Positions 1-6,068 are shown, counted from the stretch's first letter. The stretch: DNA of 6,080 nucleotides from Actinomycetes bacterium (GCA_023432305.1 JAEYUT010000375.1:1-6080), one strand, 5' to 3'. Notes: generated from the sequence alone by a model not told the origin. Numbers and translations are program-made.

Positions 1-2
1 GC

Positions 3-500
3 TACGGCCTCTACAACTCGCTGTGCGCTGCGGGGGCGTTCATCGGCGCGATCCTCTCGTCCCGGCGCATGACGCTGCGGTTGCGGGATGTCGTGATCTT
101 CACGGGAACGTACGGCGCTGTGACGCTCTTGGCCGGATGGGACGGCTGGTACCCGGTCTTCCTCTCGGCGCTCGTCGGCATCGGCGTGAGCCGCCTCCTA
201 TTCGCGATGACCGCGGAGGCGCTCACCCAGCTCTCCACGAATCCCGGCATCCGCGGGCGCGTGATCTCGCTCTACATCATGGTGCTCATGGGAGGGCAGG
301 CTGCGGGCGGCGTCATCATGGGGTGGGTCGCCGAACACTGGGGTGGCCAGGTCGCCTTCTGGGTCGCCGGTGCTGTGCCTCTCGCGACGGCGCTCGTCGT
401 CGCGCTCGTCGTCGCGGCCCGACACGAGATGCGGATCGCGGTGAGCCTGCGCACCCCGCGCAGGCTCGTGCGGATCGTGCGGCGCGAACCGCTCTCGTAG
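3..500 (+). CDS. MFS transporter, C-terminal part (5' end outside window)
   Basis: This frame is open from the left edge, so only the last 165 residues are present and the true start lies upstream; the ATG at 69 is internal. The protein is hydrophobic, with about four to five membrane segments: one at the very edge (YGLYNSLCAAGAFIGAIL), then roughly window residues 28-45, 50-75, 85-110 and 118-140. The loop with GIRGRVISLY followed by a Gly-rich helix (MGGQAAGGVIMGW) and AEHWGG is typical of the last helices of the MFS_3/enterobactin-exporter-like branch, where the Arg-Gly-Arg-Val loop precedes TM10. The tail is short and basic (RTPRRLVRIVRRE), as expected for a cytoplasmic end. The likely role is proton-driven efflux of a small molecule at the cytoplasmic membrane; the substrate cannot be told. 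It ends in TAG, ten bases from the convergent stop of the next gene. The family call is fairly secure, the subfamily less so. Confidence 0.8.
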   Translation, partial: YGLYNSLCAAGAFIGAILSSRRMTLRLRDVVIFTGTYGAVTLLAGWDGWYPVFLSALVGIGVSRLLFAMTAEALTQLSTNPGIRGRVISLYIMVLMGGQAAGGVIMGWVAEHWGGQVAFWVAGAVPLATALVVALVVAARHEMRIAVSLRTPRRLVRIVRREPLS

Positions 501-510
501 CCGGCTGGCG

Positions 511-1500
511 TCAGGAGACGCGTTCGGCGCGGTCCAGGAGCGCCTCGACCTCGTCGACGGCGAGGATCGGCATCGTCTGCGGGCCGATCGAGTCGGTCGC
601 ATCTCCCAGCACGTCGTCGACGAGCTTCGAGAGCATCTGCACGGCATCCTCGACGATCTCCGCCGAGCGCGTATCGGTGCCGTGCAGCAGCCAGCGAGCC
701 ACCTCGAGCTCCGACAGAAGGGTGGCGCGCTGCCGGAGGCGGCGGTCCACCTGGCCGCGCACACGGGTGTACGCGTCGAAGACGGCATCCGCGATGCCCT
801 CGCGGCGGGTTCCGAGCACCCAGGCGAGGTCCCGTGCGGGGTCGCCCACGCGCAGATCATGCCAGCCGAGGATTCCGGAGACATCCGCCGAGGTCGCGAG
901 GAACGAGTCGGCGGACAGGTCGCCGTTGATGACCGCGGGCGTGAACTGCCACAGGCCCGCGTCGTCGCCCGCCGCCTGCCAGCGGCGCACGAGGGCTGCA
1001 GGCACAAGGCCGGTCGAGATCGCACGGTCGATGAGCGTGAGGCAGGCGTGCTGCGCTTCGGCGGCGGTGAGCGCCGGGAGCCCGGCATCCGTCACGAGGC
1101 TCGTGGGAAGGCCGTGGATGGCGGCGATCGCCTCGCCGATCGAGGTCGCGAGAGCACGGTCGATGCCGGTCGATGAGACAGGGGTCCCCCCGAGGAACTC
1201 CGAGACGACGGCGCGGGTGCCGGCGACGGGAGCGTTGCCGGCGAACGTGGGCACGTCGAACGGCAGGCGCGACCGCACGCCCTGGCTGAGCGCCCGCACC
1301 CCGACGATGTCGGCAGACTGCTGCTGCTCGGCGCGCTCGGAGCGCGGCACGCTCACGATCAGCAGGCGCCCGTTGCGTGCGGTGACCACCGCGGAGTCGA
1401 AGTCGCCGCCCGCCGAGCCGAACGGCGCCGCACCCACGACGTCGAGGTCGGCGATGGCTGACGAGGCGAGCGCCGCTAGAGTGAAGGGGGATCTGGCCAT
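511..1500 (-). CDS. APH-fold phosphotransferase-like protein with degenerate active site
   Basis: A 329-residue protein of the aminoglycoside/macrolide phosphotransferase (APH, protein-kinase-like) fold. The catalytic-loop region is recognisable around residues 190-200 (VINGDLSADSFL) and is followed by ILGWHDLRVGDPARDLAWVL around 210-229, whose GDPxxDLAW segment is a family hallmark. In active APH enzymes the loop reads HGDxxxxN and the next motif begins with a metal-binding Asp before Trp/Phe. Here His is Asn192, the catalytic Asp194 is kept, the metal-binding Asn is Ser199, and the second metal Asp is Gly212. The N-lobe (LLIVSVPRSE) shows no clear ATP-anchoring Lys. A C-terminal helical half follows, as is usual. 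The start at 1500 (MARSPFTLAAL) fits the fold; the frame stays open to 1617, but that extension (Arg-rich, no homology-like character) looks non-coding. There is no Shine-Dalgarno, but a TACCCT box suggests a leaderless transcript. It is divergent from nudC. It could be a pseudokinase or a diverged small-molecule kinase; a resistance function is not supported. Confidence 0.8.
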   Translation of the reverse strand: MARSPFTLAALASSAIADLDVVGAAPFGSAGGDFDSAVVTARNGRLLIVSVPRSERAEQQQSADIVGVRALSQGVRSRLPFDVPTFAGNAPVAGTRAVVSEFLGGTPVSSTGIDRALATSIGEAIAAIHGLPTSLVTDAGLPALTAAEAQHACLTLIDRAISTGLVPAALVRRWQAAGDDAGLWQFTPAVINGDLSADSFLATSADVSGILGWHDLRVGDPARDLAWVLGTRREGIADAVFDAYTRVRGQVDRRLRQRATLLSELEVARWLLHGTDTRSAEIVEDAVQMLSKLVDDVLGDATDSIGPQTMPILAVDEVEALLDRAERVS

Positions 1501-1512
1501 GGCGACAGGGTA
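1501..1512 (-). promoter_or_regulatory. Possible -10 box for a leaderless transcript of the phosphotransferase-like gene
   Basis: Reading the minus strand, TACCCT (1512-1507) is followed by GTCGCC and then directly by the ATG at 1500. This matches the actinobacterial TANNNT -10 pattern placed so that transcription would begin at or next to the start codon. No Shine-Dalgarno sequence precedes the ATG, which agrees with a leaderless mRNA. No convincing TTGACA-like -35 is seen about 17-18 bases further upstream, where the sequence is G/C only. Confidence 0.35.
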
Positions 1513-1606
1513 GGTCGCCCCCGCCCGGCGGCCCCGGCACGCCACGCCTGTAGCGGCGTTCTCACGGCCCTGCCTGCGGGATTCCCGGATGGTCGCGGAC
1601 GCGGAT
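1513..1606. other. Divergent intergenic region
   Basis: Together with the flanking sites this forms a 115-bp spacer (1501-1615) between two divergent genes, so it must hold promoters for both unless nudC is read from elsewhere. I can see no clear -10/-35 pair for the rightward nudC-helicase transcript and no operator-like palindrome. Open frames cross the region on both strands but have no protein-like character. Confidence 0.4.
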
Positions 1607-1612
1607 GAGGAG
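1607..1612 (+). promoter_or_regulatory. Ribosome binding site deciding the nudC start
   Basis: GAGGAG lies three bases before the ATG at 1616. The alternative ATGs at 1589 and 1667 have no comparable purine-rich site at a useful distance, so 1616 is preferred although the spacing is on the short side. Confidence 0.5.
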
Positions 1613-1615
1613 CAC

Positions 1616-2584
1616 ATGAGCGGGTCGGTTCAGCCGGATCGGGTTCCCCCGGGGCGCCCGCCGCTCATGCCCGCTCTCTCCCGGTCTGCGCTCGATCGCG
1701 ACTATCTGAGCCGCCTCGGCGGCGTGCTCGCGCTCGCCGAGGACCCGCGCACCCGGATCATCGTGCTGCACGCGGGCCGTGCCCTCGGCGGCGTCGACGG
1801 GCTGCGGCTGCTGCACATCACGGGCCTTCCCGCGGTGGAGGTCGAGACAGCCGTGTTCCTCGGTCGCTCGCGCGTCACCTGGCCCGACCTGGAGCAGGGC
1901 GCGGCGGTGCTCGCGGTCGCCCTCGACGACGACCAGGCGTCCGCGATCGACGGGGACTGGCTGGACCTCAGGCGCGTGGGCGCTGAGCTCTCCGATCGCG
2001 ACGCGGGCCTGTTCACACAGGCGCTCGCGCTCGCCAACTGGCACCGGGTGGCCCGGTTCTCGCCGGCGACCGGTGCCGCGACCTCCGTGGCCCAATCCGG
2101 ATGGGTGCGCGTCGATCCGGAGCTCGGCACTGAGCACTATCCGCGCACCGACCCCGCGGTCATCGTGGCGGTTCTCGATGACGACGATCGCATCCTGCTC
2201 GGCTCGAACGTCACATGGGAGCCGGGGCGCTTCTCGCTGCTGGCGGGCTTCGTCGAACCGGGGGAGTCGCTTGAGGCGGCGGTCGTGCGCGAGATCTTCG
2301 AGGAGGCGGGGGTCGTCGTCACGGATCCCGTCTACCGGGGCAGCCAGCCCTGGCCGTTCCCCGCGTCGCTCATGCTCGGCTTCGAGGCGCGCATCGCCCC
2401 CGGCACCTCGCCCGAGCCGACCCCCGACGGGACCGAGCTGCGGGAGCTGCGCTGGTTCACGCGCGACGATGTGCGCGCCGAGGTGAACGCGGGCACGTTG
2501 CTGCTGCCGGGGCGCGCCTCGATCGCACACGCGATCATCGCCGACTGGTTCGGCGAGCCGCTGCCGACCGGACCGCGCCCATGA
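1616..2584 (+). CDS. nudC: NAD(+)/NADH diphosphatase, NudC family, lacking the zinc-ribbon cysteines
   Basis: A 322-residue Nudix hydrolase. NudC enzymes cleave NAD(H) into NMN(H) and AMP and, in characterised bacteria, remove NAD caps from RNA 5' ends. The N-terminal domain covers about residues 1-140. A degenerate zinc-ribbon region follows (about 145-177), then the catalytic Nudix domain. The Nudix box is perfect: G211, E217, R225-E226, E229-E230, G232. It is followed by SQPWPFPAS (243-251), the motif that marks the NADH-pyrophosphatase branch and contacts the nicotinamide nucleotide. The region before the domain ends in HYPRTDPAVI, also typical. What is odd is that the four zinc-binding Cys of the family are gone (FSPATG in place of FCxxCG; VDPELG in place of the second pair), and I see no cysteine anywhere in the protein. 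The start at 1616 is chosen from its GAGGAG site; 1589 and 1667 are alternatives. The stop overlaps the helicase start by four bases (ATGA), implying one transcript and translational coupling. Confidence 0.92.
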   Translation: MSGSVQPDRVPPGRPPLMPALSRSALDRDYLSRLGGVLALAEDPRTRIIVLHAGRALGGVDGLRLLHITGLPAVEVETAVFLGRSRVTWPDLEQGAAVLAVALDDDQASAIDGDWLDLRRVGAELSDRDAGLFTQALALANWHRVARFSPATGAATSVAQSGWVRVDPELGTEHYPRTDPAVIVAVLDDDDRILLGSNVTWEPGRFSLLAGFVEPGESLEAAVVREIFEEAGVVVTDPVYRGSQPWPFPASLMLGFEARIAPGTSPEPTPDGTELRELRWFTRDDVRAEVNAGTLLLPGRASIAHAIIADWFGEPLPTGPRP

Positions 2585-4287
2585 CGGCGGACCTTCTCGC
2601 GGGCCTCGACGAGCAGCAGCGTGAAGCCGCCGAGACGCTGCTCGGCCCCGTGTGCATCCTCGCGGGTGCCGGAACGGGCAAGACCCGGGCCCTCACGCAT
2701 CGCATCGCCCACGGGGTGGCGACGGGCGTCTACGCGCCCGACCGCGTGATGGCGCTCACCTTCACCACCCGCGCGGCGGGCGAGCTGCGTGCGCGCCTGC
2801 GGCGCCTGGGTGCGGAGGGCGTCGCGGCCCGCACGTTCCACGCCGCCGCCCTCTCGCAGCTGAGCTACTTCTGGCCGCAGCTGGTGGGCGGTCGAACCCC
2901 CGAGCTCATCTCCGGCAAGGCGCGCCTGCTCGGCCACGCCGCCGAGTCGCTGCGGATGCGCGTCGACACGGCGGTGCTGCGCGATCTCGCAGCGGAGATC
3001 GAGTGGCGGAAGGTGCGCCGCATGTCGCTCGCCGAGTACGAGCGCCAGGCTCGCGCGAATCGCGTCATGCCCACCGGACTCTCGGTGGAAGCGGTGCTCG
3101 AACTGCAGCAGCGCTACGAGGACCTCAAGGATGAGCGACGCCAGATCGACTTCGAGGACGTGCTGCTCATCACCGCGGGCATGATCGACGCCGAACCGCG
3201 AGTTGCCGAGCAGGTGCGGGAGCAGTACCGCTTCTTCGTCGTCGACGAGTTCCAGGACGTCTCTCCGCTGCAGCACGATCTCCTGCAGCTGTGGCTGGGC
3301 CCCCGCACCGACCTGTGCGTCGTCGGCGACGCCTCGCAGACCATCTACTCGTTCGCGGGCGCGTCGAGCGACTACCTTCTCGGCTTCGGCTCGCGCTACC
3401 CGGATGCCGCCGTCGTGCGCCTCGAGACGAACTACCGTTCGTCGCCGGGCGTGCTCGCCGCCGCCAACCGCCTCATGCGCGGGCGCCCGGGTGCTCTCGA
3501 GCTGACGCCGGCGACCCCCGGCGACAGTTCCGAGCCCGTCGTCACACGCTGGGGCACCGATGCGGAGGAGGCGGCGGGCGTCGCGGACGCGATCGCGCAG
3601 CAGATCGCCTCCGGCATCGCCCCCGAGACGATCGCGGTGCTCTATCGTGTGAACGCCCAATCCGCCGCTCTCGAGTCGGCGCTCGCCGCCCGCGGCATCA
3701 GCGCCCGACAGCTCGGCGGCACGCGCTTCTTCGACCTCGACGTCATCAAGCGCGCGGTGCTGGAGCTCATGAGCCTTGCGCGCACCGGATCGCGCAAGGG
3801 CATGTACGAGACGGTCGCGGATGTGGCGATGAGCATCGGATGGACGGTCGATCCGCCCGAGACACAGGGCGCCGTCCGCGAACGCTGGGAGGCGCTCAAC
3901 GCGCTCGTCGAACTCGCCGACGGCGCCCCGAAGACGATGACCCTCGTGCAGTTCGTCGCCGAGCTGCGGGAGCGGCAGAGCACGCAGCATGAGCCCACGA
4001 TGTCGTCGGTCGTGCTCTCGACGTTCCACGGTGCCAAGGGCCTCGAGTGGGACCACGTGCACCTGGTGGGGCTCAGTGAGGGGCTGCTGCCGATCTCGCA
4101 CGCGAAGGGGTTCGACGCGATCGACGAGGAGCGGCGCCTGCTCTACGTGGGCATCACGCGAGCACGGCGGACACTCGCGATGCACTGGGCCTCGGAGGGG
4201 CTGCGCTCGCGTCCGCGGGAGCCCAGTCGCTTTCTGGCGGAGCTGCGCAGCGGCATTCCGGGTGGGGCGCGAAGCGCTCGGAGCTGA
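2581..4287 (+). CDS. uvrD2: UvrD2-like superfamily 1A DNA helicase, short form without HRDC domain
   Basis: A 568-residue ATP-dependent 3'-5' DNA helicase of the UvrD/PcrA/Rep group, acting in DNA repair or replication-associated processing. All main motifs are visible in order: Q motif near residues 10-14 (DEQQR), Walker A AGAGTGKT (28-35), Ia TFTTRAAGE (about 60-68), Walker B VVDEFQD (D222, E223), motif III GDASQTIYSF (249-258), motif IV with ETNYRSS (N284-R286), the YRVNAQS segment, motif V TFHGAKGLEW (481-490) and motif VI EERRLLYVGITRAR (516-529). The segment FHAAALSQLSYFWPQ resembles what I recall of mycobacterial UvrD2. M. tuberculosis UvrD2 is about 700 residues, with a C-terminal HRDC domain and a tetracysteine module. 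This protein stops about 40 residues after motif VI, so both are absent, and the 2B insertion is short. The active site looks intact. It is coupled to nudC by ATGA, and its last 134 bp overlap the convergent E1-like gene. The family is certain; UvrD2 orthology rests on synteny and motif likeness. Confidence 0.92.
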   Translation: MTADLLAGLDEQQREAAETLLGPVCILAGAGTGKTRALTHRIAHGVATGVYAPDRVMALTFTTRAAGELRARLRRLGAEGVAARTFHAAALSQLSYFWPQLVGGRTPELISGKARLLGHAAESLRMRVDTAVLRDLAAEIEWRKVRRMSLAEYERQARANRVMPTGLSVEAVLELQQRYEDLKDERRQIDFEDVLLITAGMIDAEPRVAEQVREQYRFFVVDEFQDVSPLQHDLLQLWLGPRTDLCVVGDASQTIYSFAGASSDYLLGFGSRYPDAAVVRLETNYRSSPGVLAAANRLMRGRPGALELTPATPGDSSEPVVTRWGTDAEEAAGVADAIAQQIASGIAPETIAVLYRVNAQSAALESALAARGISARQLGGTRFFDLDVIKRAVLELMSLARTGSRKGMYETVADVAMSIGWTVDPPETQGAVRERWEALNALVELADGAPKTMTLVQFVAELRERQSTQHEPTMSSVVLSTFHGAKGLEWDHVHLVGLSEGLLPISHAKGFDAIDEERRLLYVGITRARRTLAMHWASEGLRSRPREPSRFLAELRSGIPGGARSARS

Positions 4288-4999
4288 GCTCCGCGCCGTC
4301 GCCGCCGATCCGCACCGCGGCGTCGAGGCCGGCATCGTCGCCGCGGAGGCGACGGAGGATGCGCCGCGCGGCATCGGCGACCGCGGCCGCCGAGCGCAGC
4401 GGATCGTGCGCAGGGGGTGCGGCGTGCGCGAGCTGGGTGGCGATCGCCGGCCACGCCGGGTCGCGATCACGCTGATGCAGGCTCACGCAGTGCAGGCACG
4501 CTGTCGCGCCCGGCTCGACGAGAGGCCCGATCGTGATCGCCGCTTCACCCACCACGATCGGCAGGTGCGGCACATCACCCTGCAGCCACCGCCTGTGCTC
4601 CGTGGGAGCGACGATGTGGTTCGCGACGATCACCACGAGATCCGCTGCCTCGGCATCCGAGGTCAGCGCCCCCGTGGCGTGCAGCACGCGTGCGAGCTCA
4701 GCGGCGAGGTCACCTGCCCCGAGCACGAGGGCGCGCCCCATCGCCTGCTGCTCATCCGCACTCACGAGGGCTGCGGAGAGGGCATCTCGCAGCCGTTCAG
4801 CCTGCCGGGGCGTCACGCCGAACGTGGACGCGAACATCGCGAAGCCCGACTCCGAGACGCCCGCCTGCAGGATCGCGAACAGCCGCTCGATGCCGGGGGT
4901 CACATCCGGGATGACGGTGAGGAGCGGGTCGACGCCCACCTGCAGCGTGCGGGGGTCACGCCACACCACGGGAAGTGTCGGATCCAGTCGCAGCACCAT
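4154..4999 (-). CDS. Degenerate E1/ThiF-like protein (TOMM cyclodehydratase-like), stand-alone
   Basis: A 281-residue protein. The N-terminal part (1-85) looks like the small winged-helix-type, leader-binding portion seen in cyclodehydratase-like proteins. A short Rossmann-like strand-turn-helix follows (LVLGAGDLAAELA, 91-103), then an alternating hydrophobic segment (DLVVIVANH). The second half has PGATACLHC (C168, C171), LHQRDRDPAWP (174-184) and PHPECRC (C249, C251). The two Cys pairs resemble the structural zinc site of E1/ThiF/MoeB proteins. The E1 adenylation motif (Asp-x-Asp-x-Val-x-x-Ser-Asn-Leu-x-Arg-Gln) is not seen, so ATP-dependent adenylation looks unlikely. It is similar in character to M. 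tuberculosis Rv3196, which as I recall also lies beside uvrD2. No thiazole/oxazole precursor peptide, dehydrogenase or YcaO gene is in the window. The start at 4999 has GGAGGG directly before it; the GTG second codon is an alternative start with better spacing. The 3' end overlaps the helicase gene by 134 bp, and that overlap carries the second Cys pair. The function is unknown. Confidence 0.78.
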   Translation of the reverse strand: MVLRLDPTLPVVWRDPRTLQVGVDPLLTVIPDVTPGIERLFAILQAGVSESGFAMFASTFGVTPRQAERLRDALSAALVSADEQQAMGRALVLGAGDLAAELARVLHATGALTSDAEAADLVVIVANHIVAPTEHRRWLQGDVPHLPIVVGEAAITIGPLVEPGATACLHCVSLHQRDRDPAWPAIATQLAHAAPPAHDPLRSAAAVADAARRILRRLRGDDAGLDAAVRIGGDGAELSSERFAPHPECRCAAPPESDWAPADASAAPPRPSASRVSAVLA

Positions 5000-5005
5000 C
5001 CCTCC
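5000..5005 (-). promoter_or_regulatory. Shine-Dalgarno-like GGAGGG before the E1-like gene
   Basis: On the minus strand AGGGTGGAGGG touches the ATG at 4999. The inner GGAGGG is too close for ideal use with that ATG but sits better for the GTG that forms codon 2 (4996-4994). The outer AGGG is at normal spacing for the ATG. The start is therefore uncertain by one codon. Confidence 0.4.
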
Positions 5006-5058
5006 ACCCTGCCGCGCGGCTTCGGACCCTGGCGGGAGCTCTCCACAGGCGCGGCGCC

Positions 5059-5766
5059 TTACGAGTGGATGCGCCGCAGGATGCTGCGCTCCGCCCACGC
5101 CCATGTCCCGGAGACCGCGAGGTAGAGTCCCGCGGCGAGCGGCACGAACGCGAGCGCCGCGAGGGTGAGGAACGGCGCCCAGCTGAGAGCTCCCCGCGGG
5201 TCGAGCGCGGCCGGCAGCTGTGCGGAGGCCGCGGGCGCGTCGCGCAGCGTGAGGCGCCGGCTGAGCCACGCGACCACCGCGAGCACGAGCGCGAGCACGA
5301 GGAACGTGAGGTCGCCGGGCACCGCACCGCCCAGCACGTCCCCGAGGTGCCGCCCCAGGTCGGTGCCGAATGCGGGGGCCGTGAGCAGGCTGTTCGGCTC
5401 GCCGTCGATCGTCGGCAGCACGAAGAGGGCGTAGACGAGCGAGATGACGGGCATCTGGGCGAGCATCGGCAGGCAGCCCGCCAGCGGCGACACCTTCTCG
5501 GCCGCGTACAGCTCCATCGTGGCGCGCTGCAGCCTCTGGGGGTCCTTCCCGTGGCGACGCTGCAGCTCCGCGAGCTGCGGGGCGAGGCGGCGGCGATTCT
5601 GCGCGGCCTTCGCCACCGAGACGCCCACGGGGATGAGAAGAGCGCGCACCGCGATCGTGACGAGCACGATGGCGAGCGCGGGGGTCACGAGCGCGCCGAG
5701 GGCTTCGAGGCCGGCGGCGGCGACCGAGAGGATCGCAGCGAGAGGTGGGAGGTCGAAGGGGTTCAT
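5059..5766 (-). CDS. YidC/Oxa1-family membrane protein insertase, short paralogue
   Basis: A 235-residue membrane protein of the YidC/Oxa1/Alb3 family, which inserts and folds proteins in the cytoplasmic membrane with or without SecYEG. The core is clear: TM1 about residues 28-47 with the conserved groove arginine (R41, in TIAVRALLIPV). Next comes a basic, Gln-rich cytoplasmic hairpin (about 50-92, AAQNRRRLAPQLAELQRRHG) and then the highly conserved PLAGCLPMLAQMPVISLVYALF (94-115) with the start of TM2. Further hydrophobic segments lie at about 152-168 and 196-220. There is no N-terminal lipobox or large periplasmic domain, and the length is below the usual size of the main actinobacterial YidC. 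The gene is not beside rpmH/rnpA, so it is probably a second, specialised copy. An AGGAG site five bases upstream supports the ATG at 5766. It ends in TAA, 59 bp before the E1-like gene, and is probably co-transcribed with both minus-strand neighbours. Confidence 0.9.
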   Translation of the reverse strand: MNPFDLPPLAAILSVAAAGLEALGALVTPALAIVLVTIAVRALLIPVGVSVAKAAQNRRRLAPQLAELQRRHGKDPQRLQRATMELYAAEKVSPLAGCLPMLAQMPVISLVYALFVLPTIDGEPNSLLTAPAFGTDLGRHLGDVLGGAVPGDLTFLVLALVLAVVAWLSRRLTLRDAPAASAQLPAALDPRGALSWAPFLTLAALAFVPLAAGLYLAVSGTWAWAERSILRRIHS

Positions 5767-5771
5767 GGGTG

Positions 5772-5776
5772 CTCCT
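5772..5776 (-). promoter_or_regulatory. Ribosome binding site of the YidC-like gene
   Basis: AGGAG on the minus strand, five bases before the ATG at 5766. This is the clearest Shine-Dalgarno site in the window and fixes the start of the insertase gene. Confidence 0.6.
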
Positions 5777-5846
5777 GGTTCGGATGCGGGCAGAGGGGAT
5801 CATCTGGCCGCCCGAACCCGGAGCAGGTCGGTGCGCGGGGTGCGCG

Positions 5847-6068
5847 TCAGGCGGCCGAGGAGGCCAGCCCGGGAGCGCGAGAGCGGACGTGTCCGCGCGC
5901 ATCCGGATGCGAGAAGTCGGGCAGGTGCCCGAGCCGCACCGCGTGGCGCCGCGAGCGCGCGCCGACGGCGGTGATCCGCGGCCGCGCCGCGAGGGTGGCG
6001 CGAACGACCGCGACGAGCACAGCCGCGAGGGCCGCGGTGAGCGCGGCGGCACCGAGGCTCGCGAGCAT
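5847..6068 (-). CDS. Small membrane protein, DUF6412-like
   Basis: A 73-residue protein with one N-terminal membrane helix (about residues 4-27, Ala/Val/Leu-rich, preceded by only MLAS). It is followed by a basic cytoplasmic or surface segment (RARPRI-type, VGARSRRHAVRL) and a conserved-looking tail, FSHPDARGHVRSRAPG. The helix plus the SHPDARG...RAPG tail is the pattern I associate with DUF6412 proteins, which in actinobacteria are often annotated next to a YidC-family gene. That recollection needs a profile search. No function is known. The ATG at 6068 has only a weak GGG upstream (GGGTGCC), and the frame stays open to the right edge, so a start beyond the window is possible. It lies 80 bp upstream of the YidC-like gene on the same strand. 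That spacer holds the YidC ribosome site and no convincing terminator, so an operon is likely. Confidence 0.65.
   Translation of the reverse strand: MLASLGAAALTAALAAVLVAVVRATLAARPRITAVGARSRRHAVRLGHLPDFSHPDARGHVRSRAPGLASSAA

Noticed and set aside
480..535. Possible shared terminator hairpin between the convergent MFS and phosphotransferase-like genes
   Set aside because: Only a loose partial inverted repeat (GCGCGAAC / GTTCGGCGC) with mismatches and no T-run on either strand; not enough to call.
511..1500. Aminoglycoside or macrolide resistance kinase
   Set aside because: Fold resemblance only; essential catalytic residues are replaced and there is no resistance-gene or mobile-element context.
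23..1513. Long + strand frame (496 codons) across the MFS end and opposite the phosphotransferase-like gene
   Set aside because: Arg/Ala/Ser-rich low-complexity translation without any domain. It overlaps two well-supported genes in other frames and is a usual artefact of high GC.
1501..1617. N-terminal extension of the phosphotransferase-like protein to an ATG at 1617
   Set aside because: The added 39 residues are Arg/Ser/Gly-rich without fold character and would overlap the nudC start region; the ATG at 1500 has a plausible leaderless promoter.
2332..4470. Long minus-strand frame (712 codons) opposite the helicase
   Set aside because: His/Arg/Ala/Glu-rich shadow of the helicase reading frame. 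No motifs, while the opposite strand carries a complete set of helicase motifs.
3989..5125. + strand frame opposite the E1-like gene
   Set aside because: Arg-rich and motif-free; the minus strand here encodes a protein with ordered hydrophobic segments and Cys pairs.
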